From NCBI GenBank assembly GCA_000331325.2, contig CM003428.1, positions 248,001-312,000 of the forward strand: a stretch of 64,000 bases of DNA. Direction: 5' to 3'. This DNA is from Crithidia fasciculata. Taxonomy: Eukaryota > Euglenozoa > Kinetoplastea > Trypanosomatida > Trypanosomatidae. A program made the translations under genes and the position numbers. The notes under the pieces were generated by a model that saw nothing but the letters and a program-made list of their open reading frames with translations, had not been told where the DNA came from and ran no database searches. This document shows, in pieces, positions 30,001 to 39,238 of this stretch; the stretch's first letter is position 1; each line of letters starts with the position of its first letter.

Positions 30001-30882
30001 CTGGCGCAGAATGGCTGCGGCGGCGAGACAGCAACTGCAGCTGCGCCGGTGCTGCCCTTGCCGATTCCCCTCTCCGTCGCGTCTGGCAAGAGAACGCCGT
30101 CATCGTCGCGCGCACTTTCGACTGCCTCGCCATCAGCATCTCCCGTGTCCACGTCGACGCACGCACGGCTGCAGGAGGCGCCTCAGACGCAGCACGGCTG
30201 TCGTGTCACGTCGGCGTCGCGGGCTGCCATGCCAACACACCGCAGTCGCTCCTCTATTGTCACGGTGCGCTCTTCCCCTTCACCGTCTCCGGAGTATGAT
30301 GGAAGGGACCGTAGTGGTGGTGTGCGGGTACTGCAGCAGCGGGACACCAACGTTCTGTCGCCGCATCCCCAACAAAAGCGGAAGGGCTTCGCTGAGTGCG
30401 CGACCACGCACCACTTCCGCAGTAGTGGAGGTCTCACGCCTTCAGCTGGTCCTTCCGCACTACGCGAGCGTGTCAACGTGCCCGTCGATCACGCAGTTGC
30501 GATGCCGCGCTCGCAACGCCACTGTACGCCATCGTCCGCGGAGCCGAGTCGCGAGCCCCCTGCGATGAGGGTGGACAGCCACGAAGCCCGGCAGCTCTCC
30601 CTCACACGCCTCAGCTCCTCTGTCCTCTGCGCCGAGGTACCGGCGCTGCACATGCGGGGGCCAGGAGGTGGTTTCGTGCACACACCAGCTGCATCCATGG
30701 CGTCACGAAGCCTGCGGGTGACAACGGGGTCCACGCCGGTGGGAAGGTACCGTGCTGACTGCGACGTCGGCTGCAGTGCGTCGCCGCGCAGCACAGAACG
30801 CAGGCTGTACAAGCGATCTCGTGAGGAGGCCACGAACGAGAAGGGCACACCCACCGCGGAGGAGAGGCGGCTTGAAATGTAG
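27094..30882 (+). CDS. Serine/threonine protein kinase with inserts and ~830-aa tail
   Basis: The protein is 1,262 aa. Kinase domain ~20-430: glycine loop GKGGSGQV (25-32), VAIKK with K47, candidate helix-C E162, catalytic HRDVKPGN (238-245, D240), DFS (296-298) in place of DFG, KAPEQ with APE at 322-324, and DMWGLGCTVFEMVTGHRPF. All core catalytic residues are present, so it should be active. The pattern is nearest to CDK/MAPK-type (CMGC) kinases but not a clear subfamily. About 95 extra residues lie between K47 and helix C, and ~37 between the catalytic loop and DFS. The tail is Ser/Pro/Ala-rich without a recognised domain. GC is ~55% in the kinase half and rises to ~70-75% after about 28,900. 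Substrates are unknown. Confidence 0.85.
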   Translation: MLSSELPPTSNSGSFPFEVCNLLLGKGGSGQVFLGRVSNSERYVAIKKRYGKLDRAADKARAISSKDTAAPEESSPSVTRGPHSPFFYSAVGRGAFPGETSSMFPTEYGDGCALSQRRELDLGEESVTQVAAFSQQGSKQFLDLHNEDAVAEPFKSSLLLDEVSIMEHLGPHPQLVRLMGSHTTSRSVSFFAMELMDSDVARELKEQNSSFRNENVCLMTVFSVLKALAYMHECGVVHRDVKPGNILLKRLSNAEDWPCVKFPLSPNSAGSTLPAADNSLASQEIAPSFVKAALGDFSAAHGVASISDVTFSDTRGTLHYKAPEQLLGRRGSVSENVTAVDMWGLGCTVFEMVTGHRPFPGSSELQVLMSILDLMGSDIQSFPSSRKPPSLFAALHVSEPFSDLLQRLLSLDASQRPSAKEALQHPVFDAVRKAEECAGILQSAAVEEAHSHILGIPLVLKYTPFAMVPQLRFSRISRTPPKISSTNPEQSVEAAAILFTAGAAQTNSQNQATACPPFTQHTQTDLPHAQNTFHDAHGTLNTDKLLHSNEEATEALRVVDAEGAQHRSPDTTAMSFMSESSYLHWSEIRPMEQPGPHPPLSQQHPQNADQSTSGRGAGSFGANSGGTPSSSMCCRPPHRLQFSETSLRPSALLHRNTVARALNISDSSVKVARTERSASHCDFDLSPVAATQLFGADADFSSCIVPHAGFPAIPRPSVPVLQLKSGSTFTASNLRANSSFERDGACAFAGAVTATSATAVPPRTTAALAMSSGSFSTPRESALLQTTAYAGRALCFSEETDRIARRSNGSCVSQPSCLNSLLTSPAPRSRVHEGSSPHPSPIRPVGIAARSPSGVPLVERSGLSSDDSCVGLRWATLGLDTAAASSTTASTGVCAATAEPRLPQPKNAAPLLSAAHVEPPPNCCGCVAGVSTSPITDSPQVRRRVLCAAARDSTKALLVVPPSSTIAGTLAQNGCGGETATAAAPVLPLPIPLSVASGKRTPSSSRALSTASPSASPVSTSTHARLQEAPQTQHGCRVTSASRAAMPTHRSRSSIVTVRSSPSPSPEYDGRDRSGGVRVLQQRDTNVLSPHPQQKRKGFAECATTHHFRSSGGLTPSAGPSALRERVNVPVDHAVAMPRSQRHCTPSSAEPSREPPAMRVDSHEARQLSLTRLSSSVLCAEVPALHMRGPGGGFVHTPAASMASRSLRVTTGSTPVGRYRADCDVGCSASPRSTERRLYKRSREEATNEKGTPTAEERRLEM

Positions 30883-32256
30883 GACAAAGAAGCTTGGCGC
30901 CTCCCTTAACTGTTTCTTCTTCTTGGACTTCAGCCTACTTGTACCTATTTTTTCTTTTCTTTATTCCTTTCCTTGGAAACAAGATTCGTGCTACTTTAGA
31001 TGCTCATCTGTTTTACCTGTTGCTTCCTTTTTTTTTTTTCTCTTTCGCGTTGTGTCTAGAATCAGCCTGGAAGAGAGAGAAATTGTTTCTACTTGTTTTG
31101 CTCGTTTAGCATTTTCCTTAGATAGACGCACAAACAAACACTCACTCAGAAAGCCTTTCTCCCTTCGTTCTTTACTACATGCCTCACTGGTTTTACTCCC
31201 AAGATCTGTCTTATTTCTCAAGTGAATAGAATCCTGTACAATTTTTCTTGTTGTGCTTCTGTCATGTCTGTCACCCACTTTTTCCTCTTTGAGTCGTGTC
31301 CGTACGCACAAAAAGCGGAGTATTTATTATCTTAATTATTATAGATCGATGGTGAGTGAAGCGGATCTGCACGTGTGCTTCCGTGTTTCTCTTTCTTCTC
31401 TTTGTTCCCCTTTACCCTGTTTCGTTGCACAAGTTACGTCCTCGCATCTCCTACCGCACAAGAGAGAGGCGCACTCGCTGGCAGGTAGAAATCAGTTGTT
31501 GCCAAAAGCAGCTGTATCTGAACGCAATGAAAAGAGAAGAAAAAAAATAATTGACAGCTGAAGCGATGCTGCGGCAACTAGCAAATGCGTACTTTGCCTT
31601 ACTATGTGATGGAGAACTGCTCAGAAGGCAGCTTTTCCCTTCTCGCTTACTCGGTGCATTACTCCTCCTCCACGTGCTTCTGCTCGGTGATGCGTGGCTG
31701 GCGCACTGCTTGGCGCCGTGCTCCCGTCTAAAGACGTTTTTGAGACGGCAGCAGGTGTGGATAGGCACGCTCTCTTTGTGTGAGTGTGAGAGTGAGCAGA
31801 ATGCTCTACCGTTAGCATAGATTCGCGAGGTTGACGACACAGACAAGACGGCGATTGCAGATATACGCGCAGGTGTGTTTTCTTCTTCTACCTTTCCTCT
31901 GCTGTCGTTCATCTCCTCCTACCGTCCATATTTAATTGTAAACTTCAACTTTTCCATACACATGCGTGACTGCAGTAAGCGGGAAAAAAACCGAACACAC
32001 ACAAGCGTCAACTTTGCTTAGAAAGTGCAAACACTTAAACACACACGGGTCTACGATTGCCTGAAGTTGTGCGCGTTCCTCTTTGACTCGTTTTTTCTTT
32101 CCTTCCTCCCTTCACTACCAATTCGAGGGAAAAAAAAAAACGCGGCAGAAGTCGAACAAGCCGCATCTTTCGTGACATCCACTTCCTTCTTTTCTCTTCT
32201 CGATACAAGACCGAAACAAAGAAAAAGGAAAAGATAGCTCGTTGCGGACAGTAGCC
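30883..32256. other. Intergenic spacer
   Basis: It holds T-rich UTR sequence. An open frame from the ATG at 31565 to 31820 would give an 84-aa leucine-rich peptide, but nothing recognisable supports it. No other gene is seen. Confidence 0.55.
32181..32209 (+). promoter_or_regulatory. Pyrimidine tract and AG, candidate trans-splice acceptor of MIT
   Basis: A run of TTCTTTTCTCTTCT followed by the AG at 32208-32209, 47 bases before the ATG at 32257. Confidence 0.45.
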
Positions 32257-33933
32257 ATGCGCGTGTCTGTGATGCTGTGTGCCGCCTTGGGCGGCTTCCT
32301 CTTCGGCTATGACACGAGTGTCATCAACGCCGCCCTGTTCCAAATGAAGGACCACTTCGGCTTCGACGAGCACTCGTGGCAGTACGCCCTCATCGTCGCC
32401 ATCGCCATCGCTGGTGCCTTTGTTGGCGCGTTTGCCTCCGGCTTCATCTCCGCTGCCTTTGGCCGTCGCCCCTGCATTGGCGTGGCGGATGTGCTGTTCA
32501 TCGTTGGCTCTGTCCTCATGGCAGCGGCCCCGAACGTCGCCGTCGTGCTCGTCGCGCGTGTGATCGTCGGTCTTGCGATTGGTATCAGCTCCGCTACGAT
32601 TCCCGTGTACCTGGCCGAGGTGACGTCGCCCAAGAATCGTGGCGCCACCATCGTGCTGAACACGCTCTTCCTCACCGGCGCGCAGCTCGTCGCCTCCGGC
32701 TTTACCGCTGTCATGGTCATCTTCACCGGCAAGAACGTCGGCTGGCGTATCGCCATCGGCGTCGGTGCGGTCCCGGCCATCGTGCAGCTCTTCTGCCTCC
32801 TCTTCTTTCTGCCTGAGAGCCCGCGTTGGCTGCTGGCCCGCGGCAGCCCCGACCGCGCCAAGGACATCGCGGACCGCTTCGACGTCGATCTCTGTGAGTG
32901 GCAGGAAGGGGACGAGATCCCGAGCGTCAGCGTCGACTACCGCCCGCTCTTCGCCCGCGACATGCGCTTCCGCGTGATTCTGAGCTGTGCCCTGCAGATC
33001 ATTCAGCAATTCTCTGGTATTAACACGATCATGTACTACAGCTCTGTCATCCTCTACGACGCGGGCTTCCGTGACGCCAAGATGCCGGTCATCCTCTCCA
33101 TCCCTCTTGCCGCGATGAACGCCATCTTCACTGTGGTGGCCATCTTCACGATTGACCGCTTCGGCCGTCGCCCGATGCTGCTGCTGTCCGTCTTCGGCTG
33201 CTTCACCCTGCTGCTCGTCATCGCGGTCATTGGCTACTTCCTTGGCAACAAGATTCCGTACTCGATTGGTGGCTGGCTCTTCCTCGCCTTGCTCGCCGTC
33301 TTCCTTGCCTTCTACGCGCCTGGCATCGGCTGCATCCCGTGGGTGGTCATGGGCGAGGTCTTCCCCACTCATCTGCGCACCTCGGCGGCCTCGGTGGCCA
33401 CCATGGCGAACTGGGCGTCCAACGTGCTCGTGTCGCAGGTGTTTCCGATCCTCATGGGTGCGATCGGCGTTGGCGGCACCTTCACCATCATCGCCGGTCT
33501 CATGGCCTTCGGCTGCGCCTTTGTCTACTTCTTCGCGGTCGAGACGAAGGGGCTGTCGCTCGAGCAGATCGACAACATGTTCCGCAAGCGCGCAGGGCTG
33601 CCGCCGCGCATGCACGAGACGGAGGAGGGGGCAACGGAGGAGAGCGGCGCCAAACGCGGCGAGCGCTACCGCGAGTACGATCTCGACCTCCTCGGCAGCA
33701 ACAACCGCGACGGCGGCGACGACGACTCGTCCTCGGGCAACCAGGCGGACGTGCTGGTGAAGAAGCCGGCGAAGGTTGACGCAACGGCGCCTGCGGTGGT
33801 GGATCGTGAGGTGGTGACTGGCGCGTTCGGACAGGAAGGCCCACAGCCGTCGTCCACGACGGAGACGAAGTCGCTGTCGCGTGAGGAGACACAGGCGAAG
33901 GACGAGGCCGCGGAGGCGAAGAAGAAGGCATAG
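32257..33933 (+). CDS. MIT: myo-Inositol/proton symporter (MFS sugar transporter)
   Basis: The protein is 558 aa. The only ATG fitting the start is 32257; upstream in frame there is only a TTG. It is a 12-helix major facilitator. Seen: GGFLFGYDT with D19, SAAFGRRPC and DRFGRRPM (paired GRR loops), PVYLAEVTS with E121, PESPRWLL, QIIQQFSGINTIMYYS, and VETKGLSLEQID before the cytosolic tail. The sequence closely follows the Leishmania MIT (D1) transporter as I recall it, and D19 and E121 fall at the positions shown there to be needed for H+-coupled transport. It should import myo-inositol across the plasma membrane for phosphoinositide and GPI synthesis. The last ~95 residues are hydrophilic and charged. 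One visible difference from my memory of the L. donovani protein is GYDTS instead of GYDTG. Confidence 0.92.
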   Translation: MRVSVMLCAALGGFLFGYDTSVINAALFQMKDHFGFDEHSWQYALIVAIAIAGAFVGAFASGFISAAFGRRPCIGVADVLFIVGSVLMAAAPNVAVVLVARVIVGLAIGISSATIPVYLAEVTSPKNRGATIVLNTLFLTGAQLVASGFTAVMVIFTGKNVGWRIAIGVGAVPAIVQLFCLLFFLPESPRWLLARGSPDRAKDIADRFDVDLCEWQEGDEIPSVSVDYRPLFARDMRFRVILSCALQIIQQFSGINTIMYYSSVILYDAGFRDAKMPVILSIPLAAMNAIFTVVAIFTIDRFGRRPMLLLSVFGCFTLLLVIAVIGYFLGNKIPYSIGGWLFLALLAVFLAFYAPGIGCIPWVVMGEVFPTHLRTSAASVATMANWASNVLVSQVFPILMGAIGVGGTFTIIAGLMAFGCAFVYFFAVETKGLSLEQIDNMFRKRAGLPPRMHETEEGATEESGAKRGERYREYDLDLLGSNNRDGGDDDSSSGNQADVLVKKPAKVDATAPAVVDREVVTGAFGQEGPQPSSTTETKSLSREETQAKDEAAEAKKKA

Positions 33934-36103
33934 TAAAGAGAGGGCACGTTGGTCAATCCCAACGCTCCCTTGTTTTTTTAATATATTTTCGTGCCTTCTC
34001 TTTCTCTATGTGTGTTGTGAAGTTGTCTGTTTTTCGGGACCCCAAAAGCCTAACTTCCTTCTCGTCTCTCTCCTCCGCACCTTTCGCCTCATTTTTCTTT
34101 TCTTCTTTTTTTCGCAACAAAAATGAAGAGAGAAAAAAGAGGTATTATGAGAGTGTGCGTGTGCGTGTCTGTGTGTGTGAGGGCATATATGCATTTCCAT
34201 TCTGTTCGTCTCTTCCCCCTCACCGACTTCCTTACCTCTTATTGTCTTTGTCCGAGAGATAAAGCAAGGGTGGACTTGTCTGTTTTTCTGCTCGTCTCTT
34301 TCTCTTACGTTCCCCGTTGTTGTTGTTGATGCCTTTCCTACGTCGCCAAATTGCTTTCCCCTCCAACTTGAACTACGGATAAAACGGGCGACGTGTTCAC
34401 TGTCTAAAGAAAGACGCTGTATAGTGTTTTTTTTTTTTAGGAGTAGCCGGTAAGAAGAGGAATCGAAGAGGAAGACTTGCGTTCAGTTACACACATCTAT
34501 TGACATACATCAACAGAAGACACAAGTGTGAATTGTCCGCAGCTCTTCCTCTCTTTTTCTTTTTTCTGCCTTTCTCTCTCTGTTCCATTCTACTACTGTT
34601 TTTCCTTTGCTTCATACTAAAAAAAACTTGTTCTCTCCCTCTCTCTTTTGTTTTATGCTAACACTGTTTTCTTTTTTTTTGGTTTCATTTTTTTTTTGTG
34701 CGACAATCTTTTCGAGCCCACCCTCACGCCTCTTTTCCATGATTCGTTCATCGCTGAATCCCTTTTTTTCTGCTTTGAGTCTGTGGGAGGTTAGCCGAAG
34801 TGGCTTCGGTCCTCCCACCCCGAAGGCGTCTTGGAAGGTTCCGATGCGAGAAGGGTGGCAGCATGTACATATCATGCGCTCTTTTTTTTTTCTCCCCCAC
34901 GTTCACTGCCTTTTCTTCATTTGTTGAAACCTCGATGGAGCAGGCCAGCGTCTTGTAGGTTCTGTTCAGCATCCTTTTCTTTTCTTTGTTCTTCCGGCTG
35001 CTCGGTTCGGTGCCTCGCAACGTCATTTCATGAGTGAGTAGACGCAGAGAAAAAGAGAGAGAAACGCGTCGACTTTTCTTTTTTGCTTTACCGAAGGCAG
35101 TGATTCTCGACCGTCACGGCTCCGCTCTGCTTTGTTACTCTGCTCATGCCACGTCCAGTTTTATCCTGTGCATGTGCGCTGACTTCGCTTGAGGCCCACG
35201 AGTTTTTCTTTTCCTTTTTGGTTAAACGCCCGTTGATACAAGAAAGGTTTCTCCTCACTTTCTCTCCCTCTCAGTCTTTAAATCCCCTTTTCTTTTTTCC
35301 ATTCTCCGCACTGTGTTCATGTCCATCTGCGCAGGCAGAATCGCTGAAGGCAGGCGAGTGGATCCAGAGCAGCAGGGGACGCAAAGAAAAGCAAGCGAAG
35401 GGAAGAGGGGTGAGAACAAAAGAAGAGAGTGAGAAAGAGGCAGTCGTGAGAGAGAAAAAAAAAGTGGCTCGAAGAGAGCAGAATGAAGGGGGCAGCATAA
35501 GCAGCAGCAAGAGCTGAAATGACAAAGCAGTGTCGTTGTCGTTTTTGTTTTCTTGTTGCCCAGCTGCCTTTTTTTTCCCCCCTGTTACTCCTTCTGTTTA
35601 TGGCGACCCCTATGTTAAAGACTAATGTGTGCACCAAGACACGTGCACAGACACCCACACTTCTACTTTTAGATGCTCTACTTGCGTAAAGACGGTCATT
35701 CGCTCGTCGAAGAAACAAAATCTTTCCTTGACGTTGACTGAATTAAAGAAATATCACTTCTGAAGAGTTCTGCTTTGGTGATTTCTTTTCCTTCGGGGAG
35801 AAGAAGAGAGAAGTGAACAAGAAAGAGAGTAGGCAGCGGGCTCACTCGCGCATTTCCGCTTCCGCATAGTTCTCACTAAGGAAGCATCGACAAGGATAGG
35901 GAGAGAAGTCGGCGAGATTAACACAAAAGTAGAAAGCGCTTGTACGCATATTCAAAAAAAAAAAAACTTGCTGTGAGATTCAAGCCTTCCAGCCTAATTT
36001 CGACCTGCTTCTGGCAGTGGATGGCTGAGCCGAAAGCATGCGATGATGATCTGCCCGAAGTCCCCAAACTCCTTTTTTTCTTTTATTCTTTTTTTTAATT
36101 ATT

Positions 36104-36108
36104 CTCTC

Positions 36109-36141
<33 letters not shown>

Positions 36142-36142
36142 T
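36104..36142 (+). repeat. Interrupted CT microsatellite
   Basis: CT dinucleotides with one A interruption, followed by TTTTGCAG ending at 36148. It forms an alternative acceptor upstream of the gene at 36289. Confidence 0.9.
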
Positions 36143-36231
36143 TTGCAGCGTACCGTTTCCATTAACGTTTTCCCCTCTCTTCATTCGAGAAGCAGAGAAT
36201 AGGCAGACGCACATACACGCACATTGCCTAC

Positions 36232-36250
36232 TCTTCTTCTTTTTTTCCAG
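36232..36250 (+). promoter_or_regulatory. Pyrimidine tract and AG, candidate trans-splice acceptor
   Basis: CTTCTTCTTTTTTTCCAG-type sequence with the AG at 36249-36250, giving a 38-base 5' UTR for the gene at 36289. Confidence 0.5.
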
Positions 36251-36288
36251 TTGTAATTCTGACTTAGGAATATATTATATTTTGCGCG

Positions 36289-36759
36289 ATGCTGCGGCTC
36301 TCTCGCTGCGCACTCTTCATCGTGCCCAACAGCACCTCCCCTGAGCTGCCTCTCTTCCTCAGCACCAAGGAAAAGCACACCACGCCTGCCGTTGGAGATG
36401 TCTACCAACGTGTCATGGCCTTTGACCGCCGTGGAGTAGAGTCCTTCTCCGGTGGTGCGACTACGAAGGGAGGCTCGGTAGCGCAGACGTACTTCAGCGG
36501 TTCGGCGATGGGTGCCGCCGCGACCGCAGCCGGCGGGGGGCTCTTTGTGCTCACCTTCGCGTACAACGTGGGCAAGCCGGTCGTGGATGCGCATCGCGAG
36601 TACTTCTCCAAGCTGGCTCTGCAGGGCGAGTCGGCTGAAGGTGGTGGGGATGGCGAGGCGCAAAACGCAGCGGAAGAGAAAGAAGGCGATGACGGTGCGC
36701 CGAGTCCGATGGAGGAGTTCGACGACGCCGTCGCGGAGGAAGGCGAGGGAAATGAGTGA
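36289..36759 (+). CDS. Small single-pass membrane protein, unknown function
   Basis: The protein is 156 aa and not recognised. Residues 1-~30 (MLRLSRCALFIV and on) are weakly basic and hydrophobic, compatible with a mitochondrial or secretory signal. Residues ~70-97 (SGSAMGAAATAAGGGLFVLT and on) form one Ala/Gly-rich transmembrane segment. The last ~50 residues are very acidic (EEKEGDD, EEFDDAVAEEGEGNE). Third-position GC bias and a good splice acceptor 38 bases upstream support a real gene. A mitochondrial inner-membrane accessory protein is one possibility, but this is a guess. Confidence 0.68.
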   Translation: MLRLSRCALFIVPNSTSPELPLFLSTKEKHTTPAVGDVYQRVMAFDRRGVESFSGGATTKGGSVAQTYFSGSAMGAAATAAGGGLFVLTFAYNVGKPVVDAHREYFSKLALQGESAEGGGDGEAQNAAEEKEGDDGAPSPMEEFDDAVAEEGEGNE

Positions 36760-37505
36760 GGTGGGGTTGCTGCGGCGCTGTCTTTCATAGGTAACTGCTA
36801 TCTCTTGTCGTCCTCATAAAGCTGTATTTTTTTCTTTCCCACATCCTTCTTCCCCGTCGCTGAGACATACCAACAATTTACTAGTGAAAAGTTTACGTCT
36901 ACACTCTCCCTCTGCTCTTCGCCTCGACGTGATAGGTTTTGTTTTTGGTTTTAACATCGTTGATCTTGGAAACTGAGTCACACGTCTGCTTGCGTTGTTG
37001 CTTTCTCAAGGATCCTATGCCGATTAGTCTTTTTCCCTTTTTTCTCTTTATGATTTGCTGCTCTCCTCTTCGTAGCACGCTATTCCTTGCCCATGGCGGA
37101 GTGTGGGAAGGAAGGCCGGAGTGCTTTTTGCGACCTCCCCATGTATCCGTCACCAAACAAAAAGAAGTACGCGAAAACGCCGTCGATACACGATAGAGGC
37201 ACAGTGAAAGAGTGTTGTGAATGGATGGAACTCAACAGTGAATCTGCCCTCCGTTTTGTGCCGTACCACGCTTAAAGCAACGCCGCTTCTACACCTGCAT
37301 TGATGAATGCGTTGTCGCCAACTTTCTCGGCATGCCGCCCCACGTTTTAACTACTTGCTTCCTTTTCACTTTATCTCCGCTTGCCCCGCTCGACCAAATA
37401 TAAAAGGCAAGTACAAAAACAGATACATCAAAGAAAGCTTTTGTTTACTTTTCCCCCTTTTTAATCCAGTAGCAACTCTACACCAATTGTCTCTATGCGC
37501 TACTT
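36760..37505. other. Intergenic spacer
   Basis: No gene is seen. T-rich patches at 36825-36855 and 37025-37060, then pyrimidine-rich DNA at 37435-37465 before the next start. Confidence 0.6.
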
Positions 37506-38495
37506 ATGTCGCCAGCGGTGCCCTTCCCGCTAGCCTCGGCGTGGTGGCGCCAACACCACCTCACCACGCGGCTCCAACACTTTCGGGCCTCGCCGCACCC
37601 CACGTCCTCGCTGCGTGCTTTAGAGGAGCAGCCCTTGCCCTCCGCTGCCTCCCCTATTCCACCGCCACCGCTGCCACGACCTAGAACACCAGTGCTGCTC
37701 GTTAGCGCCTGCCTGTTGGGCCATCCTGTCACCTACAGAGGGACACACGTGCGCCGCCCTGTCACGCTGCGGCCCACGCCTCTTCTCTTCTTGACAGAGG
37801 TGTTGATAAGAGAGCTGGGCCTGGTGCACTGCCTTCCGCTTTGTCCGGAGATGATGTGGCTAGGGCTGCCAGCACCGCGGCCACCGCTGCGGCTGGTGCG
37901 AGGAGTGGGTGATGGTGCGAGCGTTAAGGAAGGAAGCAAGAACGAGAGTAGCGATGGGCCGAACGACTTTCAAACGGCGTTGCGTCACGTGGTGGGCCCC
38001 GCAAGGAGCGGCAAGAGCCCACTTCTTTCCTTCGATCCAAAAAGCGATGTGCTGCCGCCCTCCGTGCTTAGCCGCCTCGCTCTTCCCCTCACCTCAATCG
38101 ATGGAGTGGTGCTCAAGGCTCGCTCCCCCAGCTGCGGTGTGGGGGACGCCCGACTATATGCGGGTGATGCAAGCGCAAAAGGCACAAATGCATCGGAGAC
38201 CATTGCGAAAGTTGACAGAGCAGCGGGTGGTTGTGCAGCGTGCTCGTCATCGCAAGCAGCGCCATCGTACGAGGCGGTGGACGGCTTTTTCACGCAGCTT
38301 CTACGCAACTCGCTGCATTCATCGTCTCCGTCTCCTCTCCCACCCGTCATCACCAGTGATCGGCTCCTCAAGCACTTCTACGCCGCGGAGAGCAGAAAGG
38401 AAGGTGAGGCGGCGCAATCTTCGCTGGAAGGCTTCATGGATTCTGTTTTGCGCCACCACAAGGAGCGTCTGCGTCTGTGCGAGGCTCGAGAATAA
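37506..38495 (+). CDS. DUF523/TudS-like protein, candidate iron-sulfur desulfidase
   Basis: The protein is 329 aa. It carries the three DUF523 cysteine motifs: VSACLLGHPVTYRG (C69), LCPEMMWLGLPAPRPP (C113, with E115), and DGVVLKARSPSCGVGDARLY (S209, C210). In bacterial TudS proteins of this family the three cysteines hold a [4Fe-4S] cluster that removes sulfur from thiouracil, so a role in thiolated-base salvage or detoxification is inferred. The first ~40 residues are Arg/His-rich and acid-free, which would fit mitochondrial import. Inserts after C113 and after C210 make it longer than the ~150-aa bacterial form. No DUF1722 fusion partner is seen. The family is largely bacterial, so old lateral transfer is possible. 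Codon use is only slightly less GC-biased than its neighbours. Confidence 0.82.
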   Translation: MSPAVPFPLASAWWRQHHLTTRLQHFRASPHPTSSLRALEEQPLPSAASPIPPPPLPRPRTPVLLVSACLLGHPVTYRGTHVRRPVTLRPTPLLFLTEVLIRELGLVHCLPLCPEMMWLGLPAPRPPLRLVRGVGDGASVKEGSKNESSDGPNDFQTALRHVVGPARSGKSPLLSFDPKSDVLPPSVLSRLALPLTSIDGVVLKARSPSCGVGDARLYAGDASAKGTNASETIAKVDRAAGGCAACSSSQAAPSYEAVDGFFTQLLRNSLHSSSPSPLPPVITSDRLLKHFYAAESRKEGEAAQSSLEGFMDSVLRHHKERLRLCEARE

Positions 38496-38983
38496 CGTGG
38501 CATTTCAGACTCTCATCTTTGAAATGGGTTTCCGATGCTGTACTCCTCGCGAGCGCAACACCTGCTGCTGCTGCTGTCAAGCGCTACACTTTTTTTTTTT
38601 TAACAGTTTTTCCTCTTCACAAATTTGTCCTTCGTTGGCGATGCCGATGCGTACTGCCCCACCGAACCATTCTGCCGCGCACTTGACGTCCTCGCTTCCC
38701 TTTGTGAAGTTGGCCTCGGAAAAACTCGTACCTAAACAAAAATTGTGTCATATAGACGCAGACGCCTATCCCACAGAACTGATCGTAACACCGTACATCG
38801 TGCATCGCTGCTACTCTCCCTTTCTCAATCTCTCTCCTCCATGTGCATCTTCTTCACTTTCCCCATCTTCACATCTTGCCGTCTGAAAGAAACAATCTCA
38901 AAGATAAACTGATAGTAGCTGCGTGGCTTCGCAGGAAGAATCTCGAAAACACACCTCACCAAAAAAAAGCTCAACGCACCACC
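38496..38983. other. Intergenic spacer
   Basis: It holds a T11 run near 38590, and pyrimidine-rich DNA at 38813-38882 followed by AG at 38888-38889, a candidate acceptor for the small TIM gene. No other gene is seen. Confidence 0.6.
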
Positions 38984-39238
38984 ATGTACGCCGGTCAGCC
39001 GAAGCGCAAGAGCGCCTTCAACGAGGAGTTTGAGGTGATGCAGGCGATCCAAGAAGACCGCATGGCCTTCAACGCCAGCATGGCCTGCCACGAGCGGTGT
39101 GTATCCAACTACTTCTTCAACAACTTCTACTGGAAAGAGAAGACGTGCATGGAGAACTGCCTGGAGAAGATCAGCCAGGCCACCGTGATCACCAACATCA
39201 ACTATGGCAAGTTTGAGGATGTGGAGTCGAGGAAGTAG
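38984..39238 (+). CDS. Small TIM chaperone (Tim8/9/10/13 family)
   Basis: The protein is 84 aa. The first ATG in frame is 38984; upstream there is only GTG. Seen: twin CX3C motifs, CHERC (C35/C39) and CMENC (C55/C59), separated by 15 residues, within two predicted helices. These form the two disulfides of small TIM proteins, which escort hydrophobic precursors across the mitochondrial intermembrane space in hexamers with a partner TIM. No presequence is present, as expected for import through the Mia/Erv1-type pathway. Which member it is cannot be decided by eye. Trypanosomatids have several divergent ones. Confidence 0.88.
   Translation: MYAGQPKRKSAFNEEFEVMQAIQEDRMAFNASMACHERCVSNYFFNNFYWKEKTCMENCLEKISQATVITNINYGKFEDVESRK

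Larger units (their letters stand above)
33934..36288. other. Long intergenic spacer
   Basis: A 2.35-kb stretch with no convincing gene. It has many T runs (34428-34440, 34671-34701), a purine-rich block at 35400-35515, A12 near 35955, a CT tract at 36104-36142 and two good splice acceptor sites near its end. It probably holds a long MIT 3' UTR. Confidence 0.55.

Noticed and set aside
31565-31820. 84-aa leucine-rich peptide in the spacer before MIT
   Set aside because: No recognisable domain or clear splice site; the composition fits chance in UTR DNA.
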